DNA of 12,573 nt from an uncultured Oscillospiraceae bacterium (GTDB lineage: Bacteria > Bacillota > Clostridia > Oscillospirales > Oscillospiraceae), in the NCBI GenBank assembly GCA_934589145.1, contig CAKTNW010000045.1, forward strand, positions 1-12,573, given 5' to 3'. Both the position numbers and the translations under genes were made by a program. The notes beneath the pieces were generated by a model. It worked only from the letters and a program-made list of their open reading frames with translations. It had not been told where the DNA came from and made no database searches. Shown piece by piece: positions 1-6,867 of this stretch (within the stretch, counting starts at the first letter, position 1; the number at the start of each line of letters is the position of its first letter).

Positions 1-227
1 CCCAGCGCCTTGTCGATGGTGCGCTTGATGTTGTCGTTGGGCATGTTGGCCGCCTTGGCCTTGGCCACCACGGTGGCAAGACGGGAGTTATTGTTGGGGT
101 CGCCGCTGCCGCCCTGCTTGACGGCCACGATGATCTCCTTGGCGATCTTGGTAAACGCGGCGCTGCGCTTGGCGTCAGCCGCGCCCTTGGTCTTTTGGAT
201 ATTGTGCCACTTGGAATGTCCGGACAT
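1..227 (-). CDS. yebC: YebC/PmpR family protein (5' part only, runs off the window)
   Basis: This is the first 75 codons of a YebC/PmpR-family protein; the rest lies beyond base 1. The N-terminus [11 protein letters not shown] is the family hallmark, followed by a lysine-rich helical domain with [12 protein letters not shown] and a NMPNDNIKR stretch, as in full-length YebC (about 240 residues). The family was long called a transcriptional regulator; more recent work links it to relief of ribosome stalling at proline-rich sequences, so its role here is left open. The ATG at 227 follows GAAGGAG at 237-243 with a 9-base gap. That Shine-Dalgarno lies inside the last codons of the upstream Nif3 gene, whose stop is only three bases away, so the two genes are co-transcribed and probably coupled. 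The call is firm; the missing C-terminus cannot be judged. Confidence 0.95.
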   Translation of the reverse strand, partial: MSGHSKWHNIQKTKGAADAKRSAAFTKIAKEIIVAVKQGGSGDPNNNSRLATVVAKAKAANMPNDNIKRTIDKAL

Positions 228-230
228 AGT

Positions 231-1019
231 TTACTTCTCCTTCTTTATGCAGTATTGTATGATCTCTCGGTCATGGGCGGCCAACAGGGCCACCGTTATG
301 TGCGGAAAGGCCGCCTGCAGACGCTCTGCCAGCACGGGACAGACCACATTCTCTGTGGGAAAGTGCCCCGCATCGATCAGGTTCAGCCCCTTCGTATCCA
401 GAAACTCGTGATAGCTGAGATCCGAGGTCACAAAGGTGTCGCAGCCCAGCGCGATGGCCTGGCCGATATAGTCGCCGCAGGCGCCGCCGCCCACCGCCAC
501 GCGGTGCACCGCTTTGCCGCCGTCCACATATCGCAGGCCGTTACAGCCTAAATATTTTATCACATCTTGCAGGAACTCCACAAGGGGTTTTTCACAATTT
601 AGCGTCCCAAACCGGCCAATTTTTTCGTCCGTCAGGGGTTTTGTGTCATGAAGGCCCAGTTTTTCCGCCAGAACGTCGTTGACACCGCCCTCCGCCGCAT
701 CCAGATTGGTGTGCATGCAGATGGCGGACACGCCGTTTTTCAGCAGCGTGGTAATGGTGCGGCCCTGGGCGTCGCCGGTGGTCACATGCTGCACCTTGTG
801 CCAGGCGCAGTTCATCAGCGGATGGTGGGCCACGATCAAGTCGGCACCCACGGCCACGGCCTCCGCCGCCACCGCCTCCGTCACGTCCAGCGCCACCAGC
901 ACCTTGTGCACTTCGGCATCGCCGTCGCCCACCAGCAAGCCCACGTTGTCCCAGCTCATGGCCAAGTCACGGGGCGCCCAGTCGTACAGGAAGCTCTCGA
1001 TATCGCAGACATGGGTCAC
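231..1019 (-). CDS. Nif3-like dinuclear metal-centre protein (YqfO/DUF34 family)
   Basis: A 262-residue Nif3/DUF34 protein, a hexameric family with a two-metal site whose cellular substrate is unsettled; database names such as 'GTP cyclohydrolase type 2' should be treated with caution. Visible motifs in order are WDNVGLLVGD (23-32), AHHPLM with paired histidines 65-66, HTNLDAAEGGVND (103-115, His103 and Asp107) and GHFPTE (218-223, His219 and Glu223), which together make the metal site. The length fits the short form without the PII-like insert seen in Bacillus YqfO. The start is GTG at 1019, not ATG: GAGGG sits seven bases upstream, and the codon overlaps the trmK stop as GTGA. yebC begins three bases after its stop. 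trmK next to nif3 is a conserved Firmicutes pairing, so the operon assignment is solid. Confidence 0.95.
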   Translation of the reverse strand: MTHVCDIESFLYDWAPRDLAMSWDNVGLLVGDGDAEVHKVLVALDVTEAVAAEAVAVGADLIVAHHPLMNCAWHKVQHVTTGDAQGRTITTLLKNGVSAICMHTNLDAAEGGVNDVLAEKLGLHDTKPLTDEKIGRFGTLNCEKPLVEFLQDVIKYLGCNGLRYVDGGKAVHRVAVGGGACGDYIGQAIALGCDTFVTSDLSYHEFLDTKGLNLIDAGHFPTENVVCPVLAERLQAAFPHITVALLAAHDREIIQYCIKKEK

Positions 1020-1711
1020 AGCGCATCCCTCTTTTCCTTCAAAATACGGCAGAGTTCTGTCAATTCTTTCACCTTTACAGCGATTTCGACAGCAGACGAT
1101 TTCTGCAATCCCTCGGCAGCCTTTTGCAGCTTGCCGATCCGCTCGTCCAGATAGGCGCCGTACAGGGGGTCGCCGTCCAGCAGAACGCCGCTGTATTGCT
1201 GCGCCGGTGTCAGGGACGGCTGCTGTCCGCCGCGGACGGCAAACACGGGATAGAGATGATCCTTGTCCCAGACCAGTCGTTCTTCTGTAAAGGCATATCC
1301 GTTGTCAATCAGCCATTTTCGGAGGTACTCCACCTTCGTCATCGGCTGGAGCAGCAGCAAATGGCTGCCGTCCGCCGTCCAGGGCGCGGCGGTCAGGATC
1401 GCCTGGATGGTCTCTCCCCCCATACCGGCGATGACGACGGTATCCGCCTCGTGTGGTGCGATGGCATCAAGCCCCGGACAGAGCCGGAAGTCGATGCCGT
1501 CCACCTCATACTCCGCCGCCGTCTGCCGGGCGTGCTGCAGGGGCCCGTCCACAATGTCGGAGGCGATGGCGCGGGAGATGCGCCCCTGCTGCAGCAGATA
1601 CACCGGCAGGTAGCCGTGATCCGTTCCCACGTCGGCCAGACGGCTTCCCGCCGGTACCATATCCGCCAGAAGCTGTAAACGGGGCTGTAAAGCCAATTCT
1701 CTCATCTTCAT
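1016..1711 (-). CDS. trmK: tRNA (adenine(22)-N(1))-methyltransferase TrmK
   Basis: A class I SAM-dependent methyltransferase that puts a methyl group on N1 of A22 in bacterial tRNA. From the ATG at 1711 it has 231 residues, typical of TrmK. The SAM-binding motif is ADVGTDHGYLP (26-36), followed by the acidic SDIVDGPL (51-58), AGMGGE (95-100) and LQPM (121-124). The C-terminal 45 or so residues are a charged helix that looks like the TrmK coiled coil. A GTG at 1738 would add nine residues but lies in the loop of a terminator hairpin and adds nothing family-like, so I reject it; the ATG at 1705 is also possible. No Shine-Dalgarno is visible before either ATG, which is unusual for this window. 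The stop overlaps the Nif3 start (GTGA), and yebC follows. Confidence 0.93.
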   Translation of the reverse strand: MKMRELALQPRLQLLADMVPAGSRLADVGTDHGYLPVYLLQQGRISRAIASDIVDGPLQHARQTAAEYEVDGIDFRLCPGLDAIAPHEADTVVIAGMGGETIQAILTAAPWTADGSHLLLLQPMTKVEYLRKWLIDNGYAFTEERLVWDKDHLYPVFAVRGGQQPSLTPAQQYSGVLLDGDPLYGAYLDERIGKLQKAAEGLQKSSAVEIAVKVKELTELCRILKEKRDAL

Positions 1712-1723
1712 ATAAACAGGATA

Positions 1724-1751
1724 AAACGCATACGGCACGCCGTATGCGTTT
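1724..1751 (-). terminator. Hairpin terminator after the DUF1858 gene
   Basis: A perfect 12-bp stem (AAACGCATACGG at 1724-1735, its complement at 1740-1751) with a 4-base loop. Read on the minus strand it is followed by TTTTATCCTGTTT, a fair U-rich tail. It lies 15 bases past the stop of the DUF1858 gene and ends 12 bases before the trmK ATG, so it probably separates the two units, with any read-through feeding trmK. Confidence 0.75.
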
Positions 1752-1766
1752 ATCAGCTCAAGTCAG

Positions 1767-1976
1767 TTACTCGGCCTTGCCGTTGGCAGCCTCGTTGACC
1801 ACGGCCAGCAGCTTATCAACGTCAACACCGTGGACGGCGCAGGCTTCCTCGACGGTCTCGCCGCGGGAGGAGGGGCAGCCCAGGCAGTGCATGCCGATGG
1901 AGAAGAAGATAGGCGCGGTCTGGGGCGCGATGTCCAGGATGTCGCCGATAATGGTATCTTTGGTAATTTCGATCAT
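1767..1976 (-). CDS. DUF1858 (hybrid-cluster-protein-associated redox disulfide) domain protein
   Basis: A 69-residue single-domain protein of the DUF1858 family. It starts MIEITKDTIIGDIL, continues through a short helical segment with TAPIFFSIGMHCLGC, and has a CxxC pair (Cys31, Cys34) plus a third cysteine at 46. Family members are named after a presumed redox-active disulfide; no reaction has been shown, and none is claimed here. The ATG at 1976 is chosen because GGAGG (1985-1989) precedes it by eight bases; the upstream in-frame start at 2027 falls inside the promoter. The gene has its own promoter (2006-2034) and terminator (1724-1751), so it is a monocistronic unit next to the trmK operon rather than part of it. 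Confidence 0.9.
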   Translation of the reverse strand: MIEITKDTIIGDILDIAPQTAPIFFSIGMHCLGCPSSRGETVEEACAVHGVDVDKLLAVVNEAANGKAE

Positions 1977-2005
1977 GATTTTGACCTCCAAGAGTATTTG
2001 AGGAT

Positions 2006-2034
2006 AGTATACCCCAAAAGTCCGCATTTTTCAA
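2006..2034 (-). promoter_or_regulatory. Sigma-A promoter of the DUF1858 gene
   Basis: On the minus strand, TTGAAA (-35, 2029-2034) and TATACT (-10, 2006-2011) are separated by exactly 17 bp. The predicted transcript starts about 25 bases upstream of the ATG at 1976, just ahead of its GGAGG. Confidence 0.85.
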
Positions 2035-2057
2035 CACTGAAATTGCAGAAAATGATC

Positions 2058-3353
2058 TCAAAGGAATTTGTCCAGCTCCCGCTCCACCTGGGGCAGCTTC
2101 TTCACCGCCGGATGGTCGATACGCCAGCCGGACTTGATGACCATGTCCAGCTTCCGCAGTGCTGTCAGATCCTCCAGGGGGTTCTTCTCGCAGACGATCA
2201 GGTCGGCGGCCTTCCCCTTCTCGACAGAGCCGGTCAGGTGGTCGATGCCCGCCAGCCGGGCGTTCAGCAGCGTGGCGCTGTACAGCGCAAAGGCCGGGGT
2301 CACATCGCAGAACTTCACAAAGTAGCACAGCTCCCGCCACATGTCGTAGTGGGTGATGAAGGGGCAGCCGGTGTCGGTGCCCAGGCCCACGGGGATGCCG
2401 GCGGCAAGGCACGCCTTCGCCAGGGCCACGATGCCGTCGAACACCACCTTGCCGTTCTCCTGCTGCTCGTAGGTGGCGTGGGAGATGCTGCGGTCAAAGA
2501 GGGCGTAAGGCACCGCGGGTGAGATGGTGGACACCTGGAACGCGCCCCGCTCCCTGAAAAGCTGCATGATCTCCCCGTCGGGCTTCGCGCCGTGCTCGAT
2601 GGAGTCCACGCCGTTTTCCAGCGCCACACGGACGCCCTCGGGGCTTTCCACATGGGCGGCCACCTTCATGCCCAGGGCGTGGGCCCGGTCACAGGCGGCC
2701 TTTACCAGCTCCGGCTGCATCCGCAGCACGCCCGGCTCACCCACCACCTCGGCGTCCATGACGCCGCCGGTGATCATCAGCTTGATGAGGTCAGGCTTTT
2801 CCGCCGCGATGGTGGTCACATAGGCGGCGGCCTCCTCCGGCGTCTTGGCCTCATAGGCCAGGGAACCGGCCATATGGCCGCCGGGGACGGACACCGCCAT
2901 GTTGGAGGCCACCACACGGGGCGACAGGATCTTCCCCTCTGCCGCCTGATCCCGGATGATGGTATCGAAATCCGCCACACCGCCCACGGTGCGGATGGTG
3001 GTCACGCCGCTGAGCAGCTCCGTTCTGGCGTAGCTCTCGCACAGCTTCACGCCGAAGCCGCGGGTAACGCTGTTTGTGGTGATGAGCTTCACCAGCTTCT
3101 TGGGATCGGAGGGCTTTTTCCGGGGCTTGCCGGAGGCCGGGAGGTGCACATGCAGGTTGATGAGGCCCGGCATCAGGTATTTGCCCTTCAGATCCACCGG
3201 CTCATAGCCCGCGGCGATCTGGCCGCCGTCGCCGATATCCACGATGGTATCACCGCTGATGTAGACGGTTTTCCCCGTCTGGGGCGTCATATGCTCCGTG
3301 CCGTCCAGCAGCACGCAGTTGGTCAGGGCGTAGCGTTTCTTGTTTTTGTACAT
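2058..3353 (-). CDS. Amidohydrolase-superfamily metal-dependent hydrolase (imidazolonepropionase/prolidase-like)
   Basis: A 431-residue cytoplasmic amidohydrolase with the full set of metal ligands: HVH (68-70) after the GLIN strand, a lysine in LIKLMITGG (Lys191) at the place of the carbamylated bridging residue, AAHVES (His234), SIEHGA (His254) and GLGTDTG (Asp327). The N- and C-terminal segments form the beta-sandwich typical of the superfamily (MPGLINLHVH; GKAADLIVCEKNPLEDL). This layout matches the imidazolonepropionase-like/Xaa-Pro dipeptidase-like subgroup; the substrate cannot be told from sequence. There is no signal peptide. The ATG at 3353 is preferred over one at 3368 because a strong GGAGGAG (3359-3365) lies between them, five bases from the chosen start. 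It appears to be transcribed alone: promoter at 3386-3414 and a different gene style on each side. No obvious terminator follows the stop before the DUF1858 promoter. Confidence 0.92.
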   Translation of the reverse strand: MYKNKKRYALTNCVLLDGTEHMTPQTGKTVYISGDTIVDIGDGGQIAAGYEPVDLKGKYLMPGLINLHVHLPASGKPRKKPSDPKKLVKLITTNSVTRGFGVKLCESYARTELLSGVTTIRTVGGVADFDTIIRDQAAEGKILSPRVVASNMAVSVPGGHMAGSLAYEAKTPEEAAAYVTTIAAEKPDLIKLMITGGVMDAEVVGEPGVLRMQPELVKAACDRAHALGMKVAAHVESPEGVRVALENGVDSIEHGAKPDGEIMQLFRERGAFQVSTISPAVPYALFDRSISHATYEQQENGKVVFDGIVALAKACLAAGIPVGLGTDTGCPFITHYDMWRELCYFVKFCDVTPAFALYSATLLNARLAGIDHLTGSVEKGKAADLIVCEKNPLEDLTALRKLDMVIKSGWRIDHPAVKKLPQVERELDKFL

Positions 3354-3385
3354 AGCGTCTCCTCCCATCTAATATTTAAGTCAAG

Positions 3386-3414
3386 ATTATAATAGGCAAA
3401 GAGGGAAAACGCAA
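3386..3414 (-). promoter_or_regulatory. Likely promoter of the amidohydrolase gene
   Basis: A perfect TATAAT (minus strand, 3386-3391) has TTGCGT 17 bp upstream (3409-3414), a partial match to the -35 consensus. The -35 lies in the loop end of the hairpin at 3397-3430. The predicted start is about 25 bases before the ATG at 3353. Confidence 0.6.
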
Positions 3415-3430
3415 GCGTTTTCCCTCTTTG
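3397..3430 (-). terminator. 15-bp perfect hairpin after the VWA gene
   Basis: Arms of 15 bases (CAAAGAGGGAAAACG at 3397-3411, complement at 3416-3430) enclose a 4-base loop, four bases past the VWA stop. The arm on the minus strand is pyrimidine-rich but is not followed by a clean U-run, so it may be a weak or bidirectional terminator or an RNA-stabilising end. The amidohydrolase promoter overlaps it. Confidence 0.65.
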
Positions 3431-3434
3431 TTTC

Positions 3435-5144
3435 CTATAACTGCCTGATCTGGCCCTGGATCAGCTTGCTGACCGCATCGGCGAACCAGCCGATGGTCGG
3501 GATGCGGGTCAGGGCCTTGCCATAGATCTTGCGGCCGCCTTCAAGCTCCAGGTCGCTGCCGGTAAAAACGCACACCGGCGTGATGCCCTGATGCCGCAGG
3601 ATGCCCGCCTCGGCGGCGGTATCCTCGATGCCCCGCTTGCCGCTGTATACATAGCCGCCCAGGGGCAGCGCCCCGATGGGGATACGCTGGTCGTCGTTGG
3701 GGCTGGCGTCGGACAGGATGATCAGCAGCCGGTGGTCGGCCCTGCCCCGCCGCATCAGCCATCCCATGGCCCGCAGGGCAAGGCCGTCCCGGTTCCACCC
3801 GGCGGCCACATAGTCGAAGATGGCGTCGTTCTTCCCCGTCTGGTCATAGTCCCGCAGGATGCGCAGCACCGTACAGCCGCTGACGGAGCAGAAGGCCGTC
3901 ACCCGCACGGGGATGCGGCAGCGCTCCAGACTCTCCGCGATGAGGTACGCCTGGGTGGACAGCTTCTCCTGCTGCTGGTTCTGTGAGGCGGAGCCATCCA
4001 GCAGGATGTCCACCGTCAGGTCGCCCATCTCGCTCTGCTGCCGCTGGACGAACACCTTTTCCTCGTCCAGTACGGCGCTGCGCCACACCACAGGGGCGTA
4101 GAGCTGTCCCGCACGGGCCAGGTTGGTGGATACGTCGCTTTGCAGCAGGATGGTATTCTGCAGCTTCTGGGTCAGCTGGGCAATGATGAGCTTGTTCTCC
4201 ACCAGATGGGCCTGGTAGTAGGCGCGGTTTTTCTCCCGCTGCTGGCGGAAGGTGCCCACGTCCCAGGCGGTCTCCCGGCTCAGCTCGTGCTTGACGGGCA
4301 CACCCTTGGTAAAGTGGAGATGGCAGTTCTTGTGTACGCCGGTGCACAGCTCACGCTCCACCTGGGCCAGCTCCGACGGCGTCAGCATGGACACGCCGAA
4401 GCAGTCCTCCACATAGCGCCGCAGGATGGGCTCCGGGGTCTTTCCCTGCAAAAAGGCCAGTGGATGGGGCCGCTTCTTCCCGGTCTCCTCCTCGTTGGGG
4501 CCACAGCCGGACTGCTCCAGACGGCGCAGGGCGTTGGGCCGCACGAAGCGGCTGGTCTTTCTGCCACGGCCGCCGATAGAGCGTCCCACCCACATGCTCC
4601 ACTGCCGGTCGGTGACGCTGCGGCGGGCACGCTGGAAATAGCGGAACAGCAGCGCTTCCATCTTGTCCATGATCTGCTGCTCGTCCCACGCGGGATCAAA
4701 GGTCAGGGCGTCCAGCACTTCCTTCTGCCAGGCATCCTCCTGGGGCTCATGCAGCACGCGGCGGAACCATGCCGTCCGCAATCCCTCCGGGCTGCGGGGA
4801 TCGGCGGCGTGGGACTGGGCCAGCATCCGGCGGGCATACTCCTGCCGCAGCTCCTCCAGCACGGGACGCTCCTTCAACGCCTTCTCGTAGGCCACGCCCT
4901 CCAGTCCCAGCCAGAACAGATCGCTGTACAGCTCACCCTTGGGCTGATGCTGAAAGGCGTGGAACAGGGGCTTGAATTTATCGAATTGATAGCACCGGTA
5001 CACAAGGCCGATGATGGTGTTCATGTAGAGCTGGGCCTCGCCGTCGGCATCGTAGGCCTGAAACTCCGGGCGCACGTCGTAATTTTCCGCGCCGTTCCAC
5101 ACCTGATTTGCCGCGCGGCGGCTCTGGATATCTTCTCTGTCCAT
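3435..5144 (-). CDS. VWA-domain protein, partner of the MoxR-type ATPase
   Basis: A 569-residue protein with a long helical N-terminal part (about 1-370) of no family I recognise and a C-terminal von Willebrand A domain (about 375-560). The metal-ion-dependent adhesion site is intact: DGSAS (383-387, the DxSxS motif), an NRDGLALR stretch (451-458) seen in NorD/CobT-type VWA proteins, and LSDASP with Asp479. No signal peptide or membrane segment is evident, so it should act in the cytoplasm. Its ATG at 5144 follows the ATPase stop by one base, with only a weak Shine-Dalgarno, so translation is probably coupled; a TTG at 5156 would overlap the ATPase gene but is less likely. AAA+/VWA pairs usually form chaperone-like machines that remodel or load metal into a client enzyme; no client is encoded next door, so the substrate is unknown. 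Confidence 0.9.
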   Translation of the reverse strand: MDREDIQSRRAANQVWNGAENYDVRPEFQAYDADGEAQLYMNTIIGLVYRCYQFDKFKPLFHAFQHQPKGELYSDLFWLGLEGVAYEKALKERPVLEELRQEYARRMLAQSHAADPRSPEGLRTAWFRRVLHEPQEDAWQKEVLDALTFDPAWDEQQIMDKMEALLFRYFQRARRSVTDRQWSMWVGRSIGGRGRKTSRFVRPNALRRLEQSGCGPNEEETGKKRPHPLAFLQGKTPEPILRRYVEDCFGVSMLTPSELAQVERELCTGVHKNCHLHFTKGVPVKHELSRETAWDVGTFRQQREKNRAYYQAHLVENKLIIAQLTQKLQNTILLQSDVSTNLARAGQLYAPVVWRSAVLDEEKVFVQRQQSEMGDLTVDILLDGSASQNQQQEKLSTQAYLIAESLERCRIPVRVTAFCSVSGCTVLRILRDYDQTGKNDAIFDYVAAGWNRDGLALRAMGWLMRRGRADHRLLIILSDASPNDDQRIPIGALPLGGYVYSGKRGIEDTAAEAGILRHQGITPVCVFTGSDLELEGGRKIYGKALTRIPTIGWFADAVSKLIQGQIRQL

Positions 5145-5145
5145 A

Positions 5146-6066
5146 TCAGTTGCCAAACAGCTTCGACCGGTCGGCGTCCTTGGGGATGCGGCTCCACACC
5201 GCGTCCGCCACCAGCTGCCGCTCGAAGGGATCGAAGGCCTTGTTGATGATACCCAGCTTCAGCGCCTCACCGGAGGTGATGCCCTTTTCGATCAGGTGCA
5301 GCGACGAGAGAAGGCCACGCAGATCCAGCGCCTTGGTGGAGATCTCGCCGTTGTCGCACTTCTGCCGCAGGTCGCGGAACAGGGCGGAGAACTGCTGGAT
5401 CCACTTGTCACTCAGGCTGGGGAAGCCGCGGCGCAGCAGCTTCTGCAGGTTTTCCTCGGAAATGACCGGCATGTCCAGCACCACGAAGCGGGACACCAGC
5501 GCCTCGTTCAGCTCACGGGTACCGGCATAGCCGTAGTTCATGGTGCCGATGAAGCGAGTGGCGGGATCCAGCTCGATGCGCTCATAGCCGGGGACGTCAA
5601 TGACCCGGCGGAAGTCCAGCGTGGCATGCAGCACCGCCAGCGCCTCGTTCTTTGCCATGTTCACCTCGTCCAGCACGCCGAAGCCGCCCATGCGGGCGCA
5701 CTGGCAGATGGGGCCCTCCCGGAACACCACCTTGCCGTCCTTCAGCGTATCCGCGCCGATGAGGGACGCGGCGTCCACGTTCACATACATGGACACATCC
5801 CAGTTGGGACGGCCGAACACGGCGGCCAGATTCTCCGCCAGCACGTTCTTGCCGGTGGCCTTGGGGCCTGCCAGCAGCAGATGCTCACCGCACAGCAGCG
5901 CCGCCGCGGCGCTCTCCCAGATCTCCTTGCCGTAATATAAGAATCGCGGTACCGGGATCCGTGCCGCCGCCTCCGGCGTGGCGGGATGCGCCGCGCGGAA
6001 CTGCCGTATCTCGTCCAGCAGCGCCTTGTCGATACCCTCGTCCTGAAGCTCTTTCCAAATATCCAT
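5146..6066 (-). CDS. MoxR-family AAA+ ATPase
   Basis: A 306-residue AAA+ ATPase of the MoxR/NorQ/CobS type. Seen in the sequence: Walker A GPKATGKN (67-74), Walker B FGVLDE (129-134) with the catalytic glutamate, sensor 1 in GTMNYGYAGTREL (Asn177) and the arginine-finger region VSRFVV (Arg193). There is no N-terminal targeting signal. Such ATPases hydrolyse ATP as hexameric rings and work with a VWA protein; the next gene, one base after the stop, supplies one. The start is uncertain: ATG at 6066 (chosen), 6072 and 6087 are in frame; AGAAGGG (6077-6083) fits 6066 at ten bases or 6072 at four, while 6087 has no Shine-Dalgarno. The pair forms its own operon, with a promoter at 6113-6141 and a hairpin after the second gene. 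Confidence 0.93.
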   Translation of the reverse strand: MDIWKELQDEGIDKALLDEIRQFRAAHPATPEAAARIPVPRFLYYGKEIWESAAAALLCGEHLLLAGPKATGKNVLAENLAAVFGRPNWDVSMYVNVDAASLIGADTLKDGKVVFREGPICQCARMGGFGVLDEVNMAKNEALAVLHATLDFRRVIDVPGYERIELDPATRFIGTMNYGYAGTRELNEALVSRFVVLDMPVISEENLQKLLRRGFPSLSDKWIQQFSALFRDLRQKCDNGEISTKALDLRGLLSSLHLIEKGITSGEALKLGIINKAFDPFERQLVADAVWSRIPKDADRSKLFGN

Positions 6067-6112
6067 GATCATACCGCCCTTCTGCATTTGGCATATTCTT
6101 TTTTGATGGCAT

Positions 6113-6141
6113 ATTATACGCCCGTATGCCGTTAATGGAAC
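6113..6141 (-). promoter_or_regulatory. Likely promoter of the MoxR-VWA operon
   Basis: Minus-strand TATAAT (6113-6118) with GTTCCA (6136-6141) 17 bp upstream. The -10 is perfect, the -35 poor (three of six). A direct repeat CGTTAA-TGGAA-CGTTAA (6130-6146, plus strand) covers the -35, which would suit control by an activator or repressor; this is inference. Confidence 0.55.
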
Positions 6142-6175
6142 GTTAAGGATACGGCAGGATCTGACATTTTGCGCA

Positions 6176-6208
6176 TGAAAAAGCCGGGGCCATAAAAATG
6201 GCCCCGGC
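6176..6208 (-). terminator. Rho-independent terminator of the GNAT gene
   Basis: An 11-bp GC-rich perfect stem (GCCGGGGCCAT at 6183-6193, complement at 6198-6208) with a 4-base loop, followed on the minus strand by TTTTTC. It lies about ten bases after the acetyltransferase stop and isolates it from the MoxR operon downstream. Confidence 0.93.
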
Positions 6209-6218
6209 GGGGTAGTCG

Positions 6219-6740
6219 TTATAGCTTCTTTTCCAGGCAGACGAGCTGGACACCAGGAATGCCGTTAAAGACGCAGGGCATGATGCCCGCCTCCCAGTAG
6301 CCGAGACCGGCGTACATTTTCCGGGCCGTCTTGTTGCGGGCGTTGGTGTCCATCCGCAGATAGGGGCAGCCGTTTTCCCGGGCGTAGTCCTCATAGAACT
6401 TCACGAACGCCGTGCCGTATCCCTTTCCGGAGCAGGCGGGCTCCACCACCAGCGTGTGCAGCACCATCACCTGCTCATCCGGCACGTCCGGATAGCGCCA
6501 GGGCACATCGGCATACACCGGCACCTGGATCTTGTTGATGCGGGCCGCCGCCACCACCGCGCCGTTTTCCTCCATCACGAACAGGTCATCGGCCTCCAGC
6601 GCCGCGCGGGCCGTGTCCGCCGTGGGGTATACGCCCCGGATCCAGCCTACGGTGGACTTGCCGCTCTCCTCGTTGTCATGGATGTGCTCATAGATGGCCG
6701 CAATATGCGGGATGTCCTGCTGGGTGCCTTTTCGGATCAT
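6219..6740 (-). CDS. GNAT-family N-acetyltransferase
   Basis: A complete 173-residue GNAT acetyltransferase, expected to move an acetyl group from acetyl-CoA to an amine on a small molecule or protein. The acetyl-CoA binding motif A is LVVEPACSGKGYGTAFV (97-113), where SGKGYGT is the pyrophosphate-binding loop; motif B follows in RMDTNARNKTARKMYAGLGY (129-148), with the usual Asn, the ARKMY helix and the GLGY strand. The N-terminus IRKGTQQDIPHIAAIYEHI is the normal first strand and helix. The substrate is not predictable. The ATG at 6740 has GGAGGG (6748-6753) seven bases upstream. It has a perfect consensus promoter (6770-6798) and a strong terminator, so it is a monocistronic gene, divergent from the dehydrogenase. 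Confidence 0.93.
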   Translation of the reverse strand: MIRKGTQQDIPHIAAIYEHIHDNEESGKSTVGWIRGVYPTADTARAALEADDLFVMEENGAVVAAARINKIQVPVYADVPWRYPDVPDEQVMVLHTLVVEPACSGKGYGTAFVKFYEDYARENGCPYLRMDTNARNKTARKMYAGLGYWEAGIMPCVFNGIPGVQLVCLEKKL

Positions 6741-6769
6741 GGGAAAGCCCTCCTGACTGCTTTTTTCGT

Positions 6770-6798
6770 ATTATAGGCAAAGCCGCGCCGCCTGTCAA
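6770..6798 (-). promoter_or_regulatory. Perfect-consensus sigma-A promoter of the GNAT gene
   Basis: TTGACA (minus strand, 6793-6798) and TATAAT (6770-6775) with a 17-bp spacer: both hexamers match the consensus exactly. The start would be about 23 bases before the ATG. Such a strong promoter suggests either high expression or tight repression. Confidence 0.92.
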
Positions 6799-6810
6799 GG
6801 GGTTTGTCCC

Positions 6811-6839
6811 TTGCAAAGCCGCCCCTTTCATGGCATAAT
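6811..6839 (+). promoter_or_regulatory. Promoter of the short-chain dehydrogenase gene
   Basis: TTGCAA (6811-6816) and CATAAT (6834-6839) with a 17-bp spacer, each close to consensus. It points away from the GNAT promoter, with 12 bases between the two -35 boxes. An inverted repeat CAAGGG/CCCTTG (6796-6801 and 6808-6813) touches both -35 boxes. Confidence 0.75.
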
Positions 6840-6867
6840 GGAGGCAAAGAAAAGGAGGATGTCCCCT

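Noticed and set aside
1712..1738. N-terminal extension of TrmK from GTG 1738
   Set aside because: The codon lies in the loop of a perfect hairpin, has no Shine-Dalgarno, and the added residues do not match the family.
4140..5246. Open 368-codon frame on the plus strand opposite the VWA gene
   Set aside because: Composition is Leu, Gly, Gln and His rich without any domain; it shadows the clear VWA gene and has no Shine-Dalgarno.
3435..6066. MoxR-VWA pair as an anti-phage defence system
   Set aside because: Such pairs occur in conflict systems, but here no phosphatase, nuclease or other effector accompanies them and nothing mobile is nearby, so the claim is not supported.
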